Shown piece after piece: positions 25,441 through 32,677 of a DNA stretch of 64,000 bases (its first letter is position 1; each line of letters opens with the position of its first letter). Location: assembly GCF_000251145.1 (NCBI RefSeq), contig NZ_AIDW01000022.1, positions 1 through 64,000 of the forward strand. Reading direction: 5' to 3'. This DNA comes from Sphingomonas sp. PAMC 26621. Lineage in GTDB: Bacteria > Pseudomonadota > Alphaproteobacteria > Sphingomonadales > Sphingomonadaceae. Made by a program: the position numbers and the translations under genes. Below the pieces are notes generated by a model, which made no database searches, was not told where the DNA came from, and was given only the letters and a program-made list of their open reading frames with translations.

Positions 25441-25510
25441 GGGGGTTGCCCATCGAAGGGCAGATCAGGAGGAAAGCCTTCCGTCACGGAATGCAGCTCC
25501 CCTCCTACCC
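25413..25510 (-). ncRNA. Predicted small RNA (~98 nt) upstream of queC
   Basis: Unannotated structured element with its own promoter and terminator. From the predicted start near 25510 (minus strand), the first stem-loop pairs 25501-25506 with 25467-25472 and encloses the hairpin TTCCG-TGA-CGGAA (25491-25479). A second hairpin is TGCCC/GGGCA (25462-25447). The 3' end is TGGGTCGC, a TTACGG loop, GCGGCCCA, TTTTTT (25440-25413). The layout is that of an alphaproteobacterial trans-acting sRNA, with G-rich and CCTCC segments that could act on Shine-Dalgarno regions. A terminated leader (attenuator) of queC is the alternative. I cannot assign a known RNA family. Confidence 0.6.
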
Positions 25511-25516
25511 CCCAAG

Positions 25517-25545
25517 TGTAAACGAACGTTTAACGATACGATCAA
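25517..25545 (-). promoter_or_regulatory. Promoter of the predicted small RNA with embedded palindrome
   Basis: Minus strand: -35 TTGATC (25545-25540), 17-base spacer, -10 TTTACA (25522-25517). Between and overlapping the boxes is the perfect palindrome TAAACGAACGTTTA (25519-25532), placed where a repressor or CtrA-like regulator could act. TTAA-N7-TTTA in the same place is one base from the CtrA consensus. Confidence 0.55.
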
Positions 25546-25964
25546 CGGGGTTTTGCGGGCGTGCAACTGCCGACCAGACGGGCCTCATATTCATCCTCGA
25601 ACGGCGCGCCGTTGATGATGCCCTGCGTCTCGAGGTTGAACGACCGCGGCGTCGCGACCTTGACGGTGGTCTGGCCGTGGCTGCCCCGGCATGCGTAATG
25701 CAGCGTCGTCGTGTTGGTGTCGTTGGTGATCACGCTATGCTGGCATTGCCCGACGTCGTGACCGTAATGGATCAGGACGCGCGGGTCGGTAATGCAGAGG
25801 GTGCGCGTGGCATCGTTCGAGCCGATCGCCTTCAGCTCCCACTGCCCATGTTCGACCCGGGCCAGCGCGGTGAGCGCGGGCAGCGCTGCGACCGCCAGCC
25901 CGCCGCCCAGCGTCAGGCCGACTGCGCCAAGCGCAGCGCGCCCCCATCCCCGTTTCGTGATCAT
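25542..25964 (-). CDS. Exported protein, DUF3617-like
   Basis: A 140-residue protein with an N-terminal signal or anchor (GAVGLTLGGGLAVAALPALT). The mature part begins EHGQWELKAIGS and contains four Cys residues in TLCITDPRVL, VGQCQHSVI, LHYACRGSH and LVGSCTPAKP, with THVKV-like beta strands between them. This pattern (GxWE start, spaced Cys, C-terminal beta sheet) resembles DUF3617 proteins of sphingomonads, whose function is unknown. The assignment is tentative. Its stop codon lies within the promoter of the downstream small RNA. Confidence 0.65.
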   Translation of the reverse strand: MITKRGWGRAALGAVGLTLGGGLAVAALPALTALARVEHGQWELKAIGSNDATRTLCITDPRVLIHYGHDVGQCQHSVITNDTNTTTLHYACRGSHGQTTVKVATPRSFNLETQGIINGAPFEDEYEARLVGSCTPAKPR

Positions 25965-26048
25965 CGTCGTGCAACCCCGCCGCAGCGGACAGGCGCCCCT
26001 TGCGCCATGCTCCCGCCTCGGCTGCTTATCTGGGGCGCGCGCGCCTAC

Positions 26049-26999
26049 TTACAATGACGGAGGCGTAACAATCTCGAGCGCCGCGGGCACCGGGAACTTG
26101 CGCGCGCAAAACGCGCAGTCGACCACGATCATCCCGTCCTCGTCCGCCATGTCGCGCTGTTCCTCGGGCGGGAATTTCGCAAGCACCGAAGCGATGTAAT
26201 CCGGCGAGCAACGGCAACCACGGACGAACCGCGTCTCGCCCTGGACGCGGACCTCGGTTTCCTCGTTGAACAGCCGCCACACGAGCGTCTCCAGCGACAG
26301 CTTGGAGTCAGCGAGCTCCTCGCGCTTCATCGTGCCGCCGAGGATCGCGACATGCTCCCACTCGGGATGGTCGAGCCGGGTATGGATCCGGTCGCGCCCG
26401 TCCTCGCCCTCGGGGAGATGCTGCAGCAACAGCCCGCCCGCAACGCGCCCGTCTTGCCCGAGCGCGCCGGTGCCGACGCGGATCAGCGTCGGGATCTGTT
26501 CGGACTGAAGGAAGTAATGCTCCGCGGCCTTGCTCAGTGAATCGCCGTCGAGCGGGACGATCCCCTGATAGCGTTCACCGGTGTCCGCCTGGTCGAAGGT
26601 GATCGCGAGATACCCCTTGGCGAACAACGCGAACAGCGTCGGATCCTCGGGCGCCTCGGCAAGCCGGTCCGCGTCGAAATCGACATAGCCGCGCAGTTCG
26701 CCGCCGCGATAATCGCACACCAGCAGCTTGACGATCCCGCCCTCGGTCTGCGCCTGCATGGTGAGCTGGCCACCCGCTTCCTTGAGCGTCGAGCCGATCA
26801 ACGCAGCAAGCGTCAGCGCCTCGGTCAGCAACGCCTCGATCGGCGCGGGATAGGCATGCGCGGCGAGGATCGTGTCGAGCACGGGCGCGAGCCGCACGAT
26901 CCGACCGCGCGCGTGGCGCGCGGGGATGGTGAAGCCGATCGCGCGGTCGGTGTCGGCGGGGGTGGTGGGCTTGGTTGGGGTGGTTGGAACGGGGGTCAT
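26049..26999 (-). CDS. hslO: Hsp33 redox-regulated chaperone
   Basis: A holdase chaperone switched on by oxidation of its zinc-binding Cys residues. The start at 26999 gives a 316-residue protein whose first 20 residues are Thr/Pro-rich (VPTTPTKPTTPADTDRAIGF), then the Hsp33 core: LLTEALTLAALIGSTLKEAG, LTMQAQTEGG, YQGIVPLDGDSLSKAAEHYF and FLQSEQIPT. The zinc centre is CRC (VRGCRCSPDYI) and CAFC (VVDCAFCARKF) near the C-terminus, as CxC and CxxC in the family. It lies downstream of argF on the same strand, with a repeat in the 260-base gap. Confidence 0.94.
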   Translation of the reverse strand: MTPVPTTPTKPTTPADTDRAIGFTIPARHARGRIVRLAPVLDTILAAHAYPAPIEALLTEALTLAALIGSTLKEAGGQLTMQAQTEGGIVKLLVCDYRGGELRGYVDFDADRLAEAPEDPTLFALFAKGYLAITFDQADTGERYQGIVPLDGDSLSKAAEHYFLQSEQIPTLIRVGTGALGQDGRVAGGLLLQHLPEGEDGRDRIHTRLDHPEWEHVAILGGTMKREELADSKLSLETLVWRLFNEETEVRVQGETRFVRGCRCSPDYIASVLAKFPPEEQRDMADEDGMIVVDCAFCARKFPVPAALEIVTPPSL

Positions 27000-27037
27000 G
27001 CTTCTACCTCTGAACTTTGGAATCCCGTCCACCCCTT

Positions 27038-27184
27038 CCGTTCGTGCTGAGTAGCGACCGAGTAGCCCCTCTTCGGGGCGTATCGAGGGCGCGTATCGAA
27101 GCACAGGATGCGCGCGCCAACCTGTCCTTCGATACGCGCCCTCGATACGGCTTCGCCTACTCGGTCGCTACTCAGGACGAACGG
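27038..27184. repeat. Large palindromic repeat, GTTCGTCCTGAGTAGCGACC family (copy 1)
   Basis: Outer arms CCGTTCGTGCTGAGTAGCGA and CGGTCGCTACTCAGGACGAA, inner arms GGCGTATCGAGGGCGCGTAT and TACGCGCCCTCGATACGGC. Two further copies are adjacent to each other at 40562-40850. It fills most of the gap between argF and hslO; no gene is present there. Confidence 0.9.
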
Positions 27185-27259
27185 GAAAAGGAGAGGCGTC
27201 GAGCGAGACGACACCCTCGAGACGACAGAACCAAGGAGATAGGAACCCCCAGCCCCCAA

Positions 27260-28177
27260 TCAACCGATCTGCCCGAAGCACCACCGCAACACCGACTTCT
27301 GCGCATGCAGCCGGTTCTCCGCCTCGGGCCAGATCAGCGACTGCGGCCCATCGATCACGTCGGCCGTAACCTCTTCCCCGCGGTGCGCGGGGAGGCAGTG
27401 GAGGAACTTGGCGTCGGGCTTCGCAGTCGCCATCAGCGCGGCGTCGACCTGATAGGGCCACATCGCCTTGAGCTTGGTCTCGGCGTGATCCTGCCCCATC
27501 GAGATCCACGTGTCGGTGACGATCACGTCCGCGCCCTCGACCGCCTCGCGCGCGGTCCCGACGACGCGCGCACGCCCCTTGCCGAGCGCGACGTCGCCGT
27601 CGGCAGGCATGAACCCCTGCGGACACGCCGCGACCACGTCGAACTGCATCAGACCGGCGGCTTCCATGATCGACGCGAGCACGTTGTTGCCATCGCCCAG
27701 CCACGCGACCTTGAGGCCGGGGAGCGGCTTGCCCGCTTCCATCAGCGTCAGCAGGTCGGCCATGATCTGGCACGGGTGCGATGCGTCGGTCAGGCCGTTG
27801 ATCACCGGGATGGTGGCGTAGCGCGCCATCTCCTCCAGTTTCGCGTGATCGTCGGTGCGCAGCATGATCGCATCGCAATAGCCCGACAGGACGCGCGCGG
27901 TATCCGCCACCGTCTCGCCGCGCCCGAGCTGGGTGGTGCCTGAATCGAGAATGATGCTGCTGCCGCCCAACTGGCGGATCGCCATGTCGAAGCTGACGCG
28001 GGTGCGGGTCGAGTTCTTCTCGAACACCATCGCAAGCGTATGGCCGGCGAGCGGCGCATCCGCATCCGCCTTGCCCTTGGGCCAGCCCGCGCGCGCGGCC
28101 TTGCGGTCGAGCGCATCGGCGAGCATCGCGGCGACGCCGTCGGGGCCGGCATCGGACAGGCTGAGGAAATTGCGCAC
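27260..28177 (-). CDS. argF: Ornithine carbamoyltransferase
   Basis: Forms citrulline from ornithine and carbamoyl phosphate in arginine synthesis. The 305-residue product has the carbamoyl-phosphate motif [17 protein letters not shown], the [11 protein letters not shown] block, and [18 protein letters not shown] near the C-terminus. The start is GTG 28177 ([14 protein letters not shown]), preceded by GGGGGAG at eight bases; the frame continues upstream through an intergenic repeat and is not coding there. argD lies upstream on the same strand, so the two probably form an arginine transcription unit. Confidence 0.95.
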   Translation of the reverse strand: MRNFLSLSDAGPDGVAAMLADALDRKAARAGWPKGKADADAPLAGHTLAMVFEKNSTRTRVSFDMAIRQLGGSSIILDSGTTQLGRGETVADTARVLSGYCDAIMLRTDDHAKLEEMARYATIPVINGLTDASHPCQIMADLLTLMEAGKPLPGLKVAWLGDGNNVLASIMEAAGLMQFDVVAACPQGFMPADGDVALGKGRARVVGTAREAVEGADVIVTDTWISMGQDHAETKLKAMWPYQVDAALMATAKPDAKFLHCLPAHRGEEVTADVIDGPQSLIWPEAENRLHAQKSVLRWCFGQIG

Positions 28178-28184
28178 GTTACAG

Positions 28185-28191
28185 TCTCCCC
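28185..28191 (-). promoter_or_regulatory. Ribosome-binding site of argF, supplied by a repeat
   Basis: The G-rich edge of the palindromic repeat at 28185-28320 reads GGGGGAG on the minus strand, eight bases before the GTG start of argF. It decides the start at 28177. Confidence 0.6.
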
Positions 28192-28320
28192 CGGGCACCG
28201 GGGGAGGTGGCGAGCGCAGCGAGACGGAGGGGGTTAGGGCTGGGCGCAACAACCGCCGTCGCAACCCCTCCACCGTTCGCTGAATGCTCACGGTCCCCCT
28301 CCCCCGCTGCGCGGGGGAGG
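28185..28320. repeat. Repeat cluster between argD and argF
   Basis: A hairpin CTCCCCCGGGCACCGGGGGAG at the argF side continues as GTGGCGAGCGCAGCGAGACG. A second hairpin CCTCCCCCGCTGCGCGGGGGAGG lies at the argD side (28297-28319). Both are GC-rich palindromes typical of the dispersed repeats in this window. They fill the 159-base gap between two arginine genes. Confidence 0.7.
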
Positions 28321-28336
28321 ATTTGAGGAAATCCGC

Positions 28337-29536
28337 TCACGCCGCCACCGCCATCGCGGTATACGCCCGTGCGCCATCGCTCAGCTTCTGGACGAACTCG
28401 GTGATGTGCGCTTCCTCGATCACCAGCGGCGGGAGCACGCGGACGACGTTCTCGCCCGCCGCGACCGTCAGCAGCTGGTGATGATCGCGCAGATGCGCGA
28501 CGAAATCGCGCGCGACCGCTGCGTCCTTCAGCTTGATTCCGAACATCAGCCCCTTGCCGCGGACGCCCTCGAAGATCTGGTCGTGATTGGGAATCATCTG
28601 CTCGACCGACGTGCGCAACCGCTCGCCCATCGCGGTGACATGCTCGAGGAAACCCGGCTCGAGCATCACGTCGAGGATCGCCTCGCCCGCCGCCATCGCG
28701 AGCGGGTTGCCGCCATAGGTCGAGCCATGCGTGCCGAACACCATGCCCTTGGCCGCTTCCTCGGTCGCGAGGCACGCGCCGAGCGGGAAGCCGCCGCCGA
28801 TGCCCTTGGCCGAGGAGAGGATGTCTGGGGTGATGCCGTAATGCTCATACGCCCACATCTTGCCGGTCCGGCCATAGCCGCACTGGACTTCGTCGAGCAC
28901 CAGCAACAGGCCGTGCTCGTCGCACGCCTTGCGCAGCCCTTGCAGGAACTCCGTCGTCGCCGCCGAGACACCGCCCTCGCCCTGGATCGTCTCGACCATG
29001 AACCCTGCCGTCGTGTCATCGATCAGCGCGAGCGCCGCTTCGAGATCGTTGAACGGCGCGTAGGCGAAGCCCGGTAGCAACGGCTCGAACCCGTCGCGCA
29101 TCTTGGGCTGGTTGGTCGCCGAGATCGCGCCCATCGTGCGCCCGTGGAACGCGTTGTTGAACGTGATCAGCGTGGTCCGCTGCGGGTTGCCGGTGACGAA
29201 ATGATAGCGCCGCGCGGCCTTGATCGCGCATTCGACCGCCTCGGTGCCGGAGTTGGTGAAGAACACGGTGTCCGCGAACGAGCTTTCGACGATCCGCTGC
29301 GCGAGATGTTCGCCCTGTGGGGACCCGTAGAGGTTGGAGACGTGCATCAGCGTCGCGGCCTGATCGGCGATCGCCTTGATCAGCTTGGGGTGCCCGTGGC
29401 CGAGCGCGTTGACCGCGATCCCGGCGGCGAAGTCGAGATATTGCGCGCCGTCCTCGCCGTAGAGATAGACGCCTTCGCCGCGCACCGGACGCACGCCGCA
29501 ACGCGGGTATACGGGCATCAGGGCTGGGGTCGACAC
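28337..29536 (-). CDS. argD: Acetylornithine aminotransferase
   Basis: A PLP-dependent aminotransferase that makes N-acetylornithine from N-acetylglutamate semialdehyde. The 399-residue product has the class III signature: VLDEVQCGYGRTGKMWAYEH followed by SSAKGIGGGFPLGACLA (the PLP-binding Lys is in SAKG). Other blocks are FFTNSGTEAVECAIKAARRY and GSTYGGNPLAMAAGEAIL. The start is GTG 29536, preceded by GAAGGAG. It is upstream of argF. A terminator-like hairpin lies just before the ribosome-binding site. Confidence 0.94.
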   Translation of the reverse strand: MSTPALMPVYPRCGVRPVRGEGVYLYGEDGAQYLDFAAGIAVNALGHGHPKLIKAIADQAATLMHVSNLYGSPQGEHLAQRIVESSFADTVFFTNSGTEAVECAIKAARRYHFVTGNPQRTTLITFNNAFHGRTMGAISATNQPKMRDGFEPLLPGFAYAPFNDLEAALALIDDTTAGFMVETIQGEGGVSAATTEFLQGLRKACDEHGLLLVLDEVQCGYGRTGKMWAYEHYGITPDILSSAKGIGGGFPLGACLATEEAAKGMVFGTHGSTYGGNPLAMAAGEAILDVMLEPGFLEHVTAMGERLRTSVEQMIPNHDQIFEGVRGKGLMFGIKLKDAAVARDFVAHLRDHHQLLTVAAGENVVRVLPPLVIEEAHITEFVQKLSDGARAYTAMAVAA

Positions 29537-29550
29537 GACGCGTCTCCTTC

Positions 29551-29583
29551 AAAAAGCAAAAAGGGCGCCCTGTGCGGTCGCCC
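29551..29583 (-). terminator. Terminator-like hairpin in front of argD
   Basis: Minus strand: GGGCGACC (29583-29576), GCACA loop, GGGCGCCC (29570-29563), then TTTTTGCTTTTT (29562-29551). The T run ends only 14 bases before the argD start codon. It could end transcripts of the ABC permease gene upstream or act as an argD attenuator. Confidence 0.6.
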
Positions 29584-29670
29584 GATTACGGTTTTTACGG
29601 GGATTGGGGGGCGAGCGCAACACCATGTGTTGGCCGCTTTTCGTTCGGGTTGATGCCGGAAGGAATGATC

Positions 29671-29808
29671 GCACAAAGCCACAAAGACACGAAGAGTAAA
29701 GAAGGCCGATATGAAGCTGCCGCAGGCGAAATCCGACAGGCACGCGCGCCGCCGCCGGCGCCCTCCCCTCTTCGTGTCTTTGTGCCTTTGTGCGATCAAA
29801 CCCTTCTT
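29671..29808. repeat. Inverted pair of CACAAAG-type repeats upstream of argD
   Basis: GCACAAAGCCACAAAGACAC (29671) and the inverted GTGTCTTTGTGCCTTTGTGC (29773), followed by the AAACCCTTCTT core. This is the same arrangement as at 1228-1411. The 288-base gap between argD and the ABC permease holds this repeat and the hairpin above; no gene was seen. Confidence 0.8.
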
Positions 29809-29824
29809 AAACCGCCGAAAAACG

Positions 29825-30679
29825 TCAGTTCTTCAACCGCCACCCGCTCCGCAACAGCAGGTAGCACAGCAGCCCGAGCACGATGTCGATCGCCAGAATG
29901 ATCACCGACCCCAACAGCACCGGCGAATCCGCCGTCCCGAGGAACCCATAGCGGAACCCCGAGATGATGTAGAAAAATGGATTGGCATGGCTGAACGCGC
30001 GGAACGCCGGCGCGAGCTTGTCGACTGAGTAGAACGTCCCCGACAGCAACGCCAACGGCGTGATCACGAAGTTGGTCACCGCGGCGGCATGATCGAACTT
30101 GTCCGCCCAGATCGACGTCAGCACGCCGAGGAACGCGAGGAACGCCGCCCCGAGGAACCCGAACCACAGGATCGCCAGCGGATGCCGCGGCGTGACGTGC
30201 ACGTCCGGATAGATCGCCATCGCCAGCCACACCACGAACCCGACGATGAACGCACGCGTCATCGCGCCGCCGACCAAAGCGGTCAGCAATTCCATCGTCG
30301 ACAAGGGCGGCTGGAGATAATCGACGATCGTCCCCTGGATCTTGCCGACCATCAGCGAGAAGCTGGCGTTTGCAAACGCCGGCCCCATCATCCCCTGGCT
30401 GATGATCAGCCCGGGCGCGATGAAATCGGCAAACGGGATTTCGACCCCGCCGACCAGCACCGGGCGTTTCGCGCCGGTCGCGATGGTAAAGACGACCAGA
30501 AACAGCAGCGTCGTGATGGCTGGCGCCCACACGGTTTGCAACTGCACCTTGAAGAAGCGGCGAACCTCCTTGATATAGAGCGTTCGCAGACCGCCCCAAT
30601 TGACGCTCCGGATGACCGGGACGCCGGGGGCGTTCATCGCCGTTGTACGAATTTCGCCGATTGGGGGCTGGCTGCTCAT
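29825..30679 (-). CDS. ABC-2 type transporter permease
   Basis: A 284-residue inner-membrane permease of the ABC-2 (drug/polysaccharide export) family. It has an N-terminal cytoplasmic part (RTLYIKEVRRFFKVQLQTVW) and six predicted transmembrane helices, including TTLLFLVVFTIATG and LGSVIILAIDIVLGLLCYLL. The conserved ABC-2 block around ANPFFYIISGFRYGFLG lies near the C-terminus. The start 30679 (MSSQPPIGEIRTTAMNAPG) is uncertain; 30637 (MNAPGVPVIRS) is an alternative. No ATPase gene is adjacent, so the partner must be encoded elsewhere. Confidence 0.85.
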   Translation of the reverse strand: MSSQPPIGEIRTTAMNAPGVPVIRSVNWGGLRTLYIKEVRRFFKVQLQTVWAPAITTLLFLVVFTIATGAKRPVLVGGVEIPFADFIAPGLIISQGMMGPAFANASFSLMVGKIQGTIVDYLQPPLSTMELLTALVGGAMTRAFIVGFVVWLAMAIYPDVHVTPRHPLAILWFGFLGAAFLAFLGVLTSIWADKFDHAAAVTNFVITPLALLSGTFYSVDKLAPAFRAFSHANPFFYIISGFRYGFLGTADSPVLLGSVIILAIDIVLGLLCYLLLRSGWRLKN

Positions 30680-30762
30680 GGCATGGTCGCTAAAGACTGC
30701 CGCCGCCGCCTGCAACCCGGAACAGGAATTTGGCGGCCCGGGACGATTGGAAACGAGAGCAG

Positions 30763-31506
30763 ATGAGCTGGACCGACGAACGCATCGATACGTTGCGCAA
30801 GATGTGGGAAGCAGGGCAGACCGCGAGCCAGATCGCCGAGGAACTCGGTGGCGTCAGCCGTAACGCGGTGATCGGCAAGGCGCATCGCCTTGGCCTCCAG
30901 TCGCGCCCGTCGCCGGTGAAGCCCAACGACGGCTCGGCGAAGGCCGCCGCGGCAGCAGCAGCGCCCGCCACCGCCGCCGCGCCGCCCGCGCCTGCCGAAT
31001 CCAAGCCCGCCCCCGCCCCGCGCGCGCCGGTCGAGCGAGTCGCGCCGCCGGTCGCCGCTGCACCGCCCCCGCCGCCGCCCGCCCCGCGCCCGGTGGTGGA
31101 AGACGCGATCGAGGAAGACACCGACGACGAGGAGGCCGAGGCCCCCGCAGCGCCGGTTCGCCCCGCGCCGCCGATCCTGCGGTCGGTCGGCCCCGGCGGC
31201 TTCCTGCGTCAGGCACCCGGCGAGCAGCAGGCCCCGATCACCCCGGCCCCGCCGCGCCGCCTCGTCCCCGCCAAGCCGTCCGCCGACATGGCGGGCAAGA
31301 CGACGCTGCTCGATCTCAACGACAAGATCTGCAAGTGGCCGATCGGCCATCCGGGCGAGCCGGACTTCCACTTCTGCGGCGAGAAGGTGAACCCCGGGTT
31401 CCCCTATTGCGTCGGGCATTGCGGCCACGCCTATCAGGCGCAGCTTCCGCGCCGCGACCGTCGCCCCGCACCACCGCTGCCGTTCGGCGGGCCGCGCGCG
31501 CGCTGA
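30763..31506 (+). CDS. gcrA: Cell cycle regulator GcrA
   Basis: An alphaproteobacterial transcription factor that acts with sigma70 at promoters methylated by CcrM (GANTC) and drives S-phase genes. The start ATG 30763 gives MSWTDERIDTLRKMWEAGQT and then SASQIAEELGGVSRNAVIGKAHRLGL, the signature DNA-binding helix-turn-helix. The middle (residues about 55-175) is Ala/Pro/Glu-rich and disordered. The C-terminal sigma-interacting part is seen as LLDLNDKICKWPIGHPGEPD, FCGEKVNPGFPYCVGHCGHA and YQAQLPRRDRRP. The 247-residue length is long for GcrA because of the linker. A terminator follows. Confidence 0.95.
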   Translation: MSWTDERIDTLRKMWEAGQTASQIAEELGGVSRNAVIGKAHRLGLQSRPSPVKPNDGSAKAAAAAAAPATAAAPPAPAESKPAPAPRAPVERVAPPVAAAPPPPPPAPRPVVEDAIEEDTDDEEAEAPAAPVRPAPPILRSVGPGGFLRQAPGEQQAPITPAPPRRLVPAKPSADMAGKTTLLDLNDKICKWPIGHPGEPDFHFCGEKVNPGFPYCVGHCGHAYQAQLPRRDRRPAPPLPFGGPRAR

Positions 31507-31525
31507 GCTTCGGCGCTACCGATAG

Positions 31526-31565
31526 AAAAGGGGCCGCGCACCGGTTGGTGCGCAGCCCCTTTTTT
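31526..31565. terminator. Bidirectional terminator after gcrA
   Basis: AAAAGGGGCCGCGCACC, a GGTT loop, then GGTGCGCAGCCCCTTTTTT, between the convergent gcrA and outer-membrane protein genes. Confidence 0.9.
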
Positions 31566-31574
31566 GTGTTCCCG

Positions 31575-31671
31575 CCGTCATGCCGGGCTTGGCCCGGCAT
31601 CCACCGTGCCGCACATCCTGCCACCGCAGCCAGCGGAGTCCGGTGGCCCCGGCACGAGGCCGGGGTGACGG
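31575..31671. repeat. Palindromic repeat, CCGTCATGCCGGG family
   Basis: CGTCATGCCGGGCTTGGCCC at 31576 and the inverted half GGCCCCGGCACGAGGCCGGG at 31645, ending GGTGACGG. The CGTCA...TGACG ends resemble those of the other repeat family here, but the arms differ. It overlaps neither flanking gene. Confidence 0.6.
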
Positions 31672-31681
31672 AGCGCTATGC

Positions 31682-32515
31682 TCAGAAGCGGAACTGCGCG
31701 GTCGCGCGGACGCTGTGCCAGGTGAACTTGTCGTCGCTGCGGCGGAAATCGGTGCCGCTGGTGTTGGGCGCGAGGACGAACGGGTTGGTCACCGGCGCGG
31801 TGCCCTGCGTCGCGCGGACGCGGAAGCCATCGTCCTTGTAGCGGTTGTACAGATATTCCAGACCGACCGAGAAGTGCTTGCCGAGCTTCTGCTCGATCCC
31901 GCCGCCAGCCACCAGGCCCCATGCGTCGTTGTCGCCGCGCGCGGTGAACGCGTTGGCGGTGTTGCTCGTCTGGAAGCTCGAGTTGATCTTGGCATAGGCG
32001 CCGCCCGCGGTGCCGTAGAACAAGGTCTTGTCGAGCGCATAGCCGGCGCGGCCACGGACGTTCGCGTTGTAGTTCACCTTGCGCGTCATCGTGTAGAAGG
32101 CAGGCGTGGTGCTGAACGCCGAGACGCTGTCGCGGACTTCGCTCTTGCCGAACTCACCGAGTGCGCCGACGACGATGTGGCCGAACTGCTTGTCGAAACC
32201 GACGCGGCCCGAATAGCTGATGTTGTCCTTGTCGTTACGGCAGTTGAGGTTCGCGTTCGAGCGCGCCGCGCCGTTGCAGAAACCGGGGGAGAAGGCGTTG
32301 CCACCCGCCGCCGTCGTCACCTGGTCGCCGAACTGGCCATCGAGGTTGCGGTCGAACAGGATCGAGGTGTTGACGTCGTTGCGCTGCGCATCGAAACCGA
32401 CCGTCCCGCCGACGTAGAGACCGTCAAAGGGCTTGTCGTCGATTTCCTGCGCGAAAGCCGGCGCGGCAAGGGTCGACAGGGCCGCAGCCGCCGTCAGCAA
32501 GTATTTGGTACGCAT
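31682..32515 (-). CDS. Outer-membrane beta-barrel protein
   Basis: A 277-residue exported protein: signal peptide MRTKYLLTAAAALSTLAAPAFA, then a barrel of the OmpA-like/Omp25 porin family. It starts with FDGLYVGGTVGFDAQRND and continues in alternating strands separated by Gly/Asn-rich turns (GRVGFDKQFGHIVVGALGEF, NANVRGRAGYALDKTLFYGT, WGLVAGGGIEQKLGKHFSVG). It ends TWHSVRATAQFRF with the terminal Phe needed for Bam-mediated insertion. The start at 32515 is decided by the signal peptide. Divergent from parE. Ligand or role unknown. Confidence 0.82.
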   Translation of the reverse strand: MRTKYLLTAAAALSTLAAPAFAQEIDDKPFDGLYVGGTVGFDAQRNDVNTSILFDRNLDGQFGDQVTTAAGGNAFSPGFCNGAARSNANLNCRNDKDNISYSGRVGFDKQFGHIVVGALGEFGKSEVRDSVSAFSTTPAFYTMTRKVNYNANVRGRAGYALDKTLFYGTAGGAYAKINSSFQTSNTANAFTARGDNDAWGLVAGGGIEQKLGKHFSVGLEYLYNRYKDDGFRVRATQGTAPVTNPFVLAPNTSGTDFRRSDDKFTWHSVRATAQFRF

Positions 32516-32677
32516 AGAAAACTCCCGGTTGTGCTTGAAAAGCCAAAGAGGAACGTATGCGGACGCGAATTGCCGCAGATGTGACGCGAAAATGTCGGAA
32601 GCGTTGTTTTCCCGCAACAGGTCGCCATTCTGCGATGCCGCTTGGCAGGTCTGCCATCCGCGCCGTATAGCCACGCC

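Noticed and set aside
25413..25510. The small RNA as a signal recognition particle RNA
   Set aside because: The conserved SRP loop (GGTCAGG...GGAAGGAAGCAGCC) is not present.
30763..31506. Second overlapping gene opposite gcrA
   Set aside because: The opposite strand is open because of Ala/Pro-rich codons; it has no domain or ribosome-binding site.
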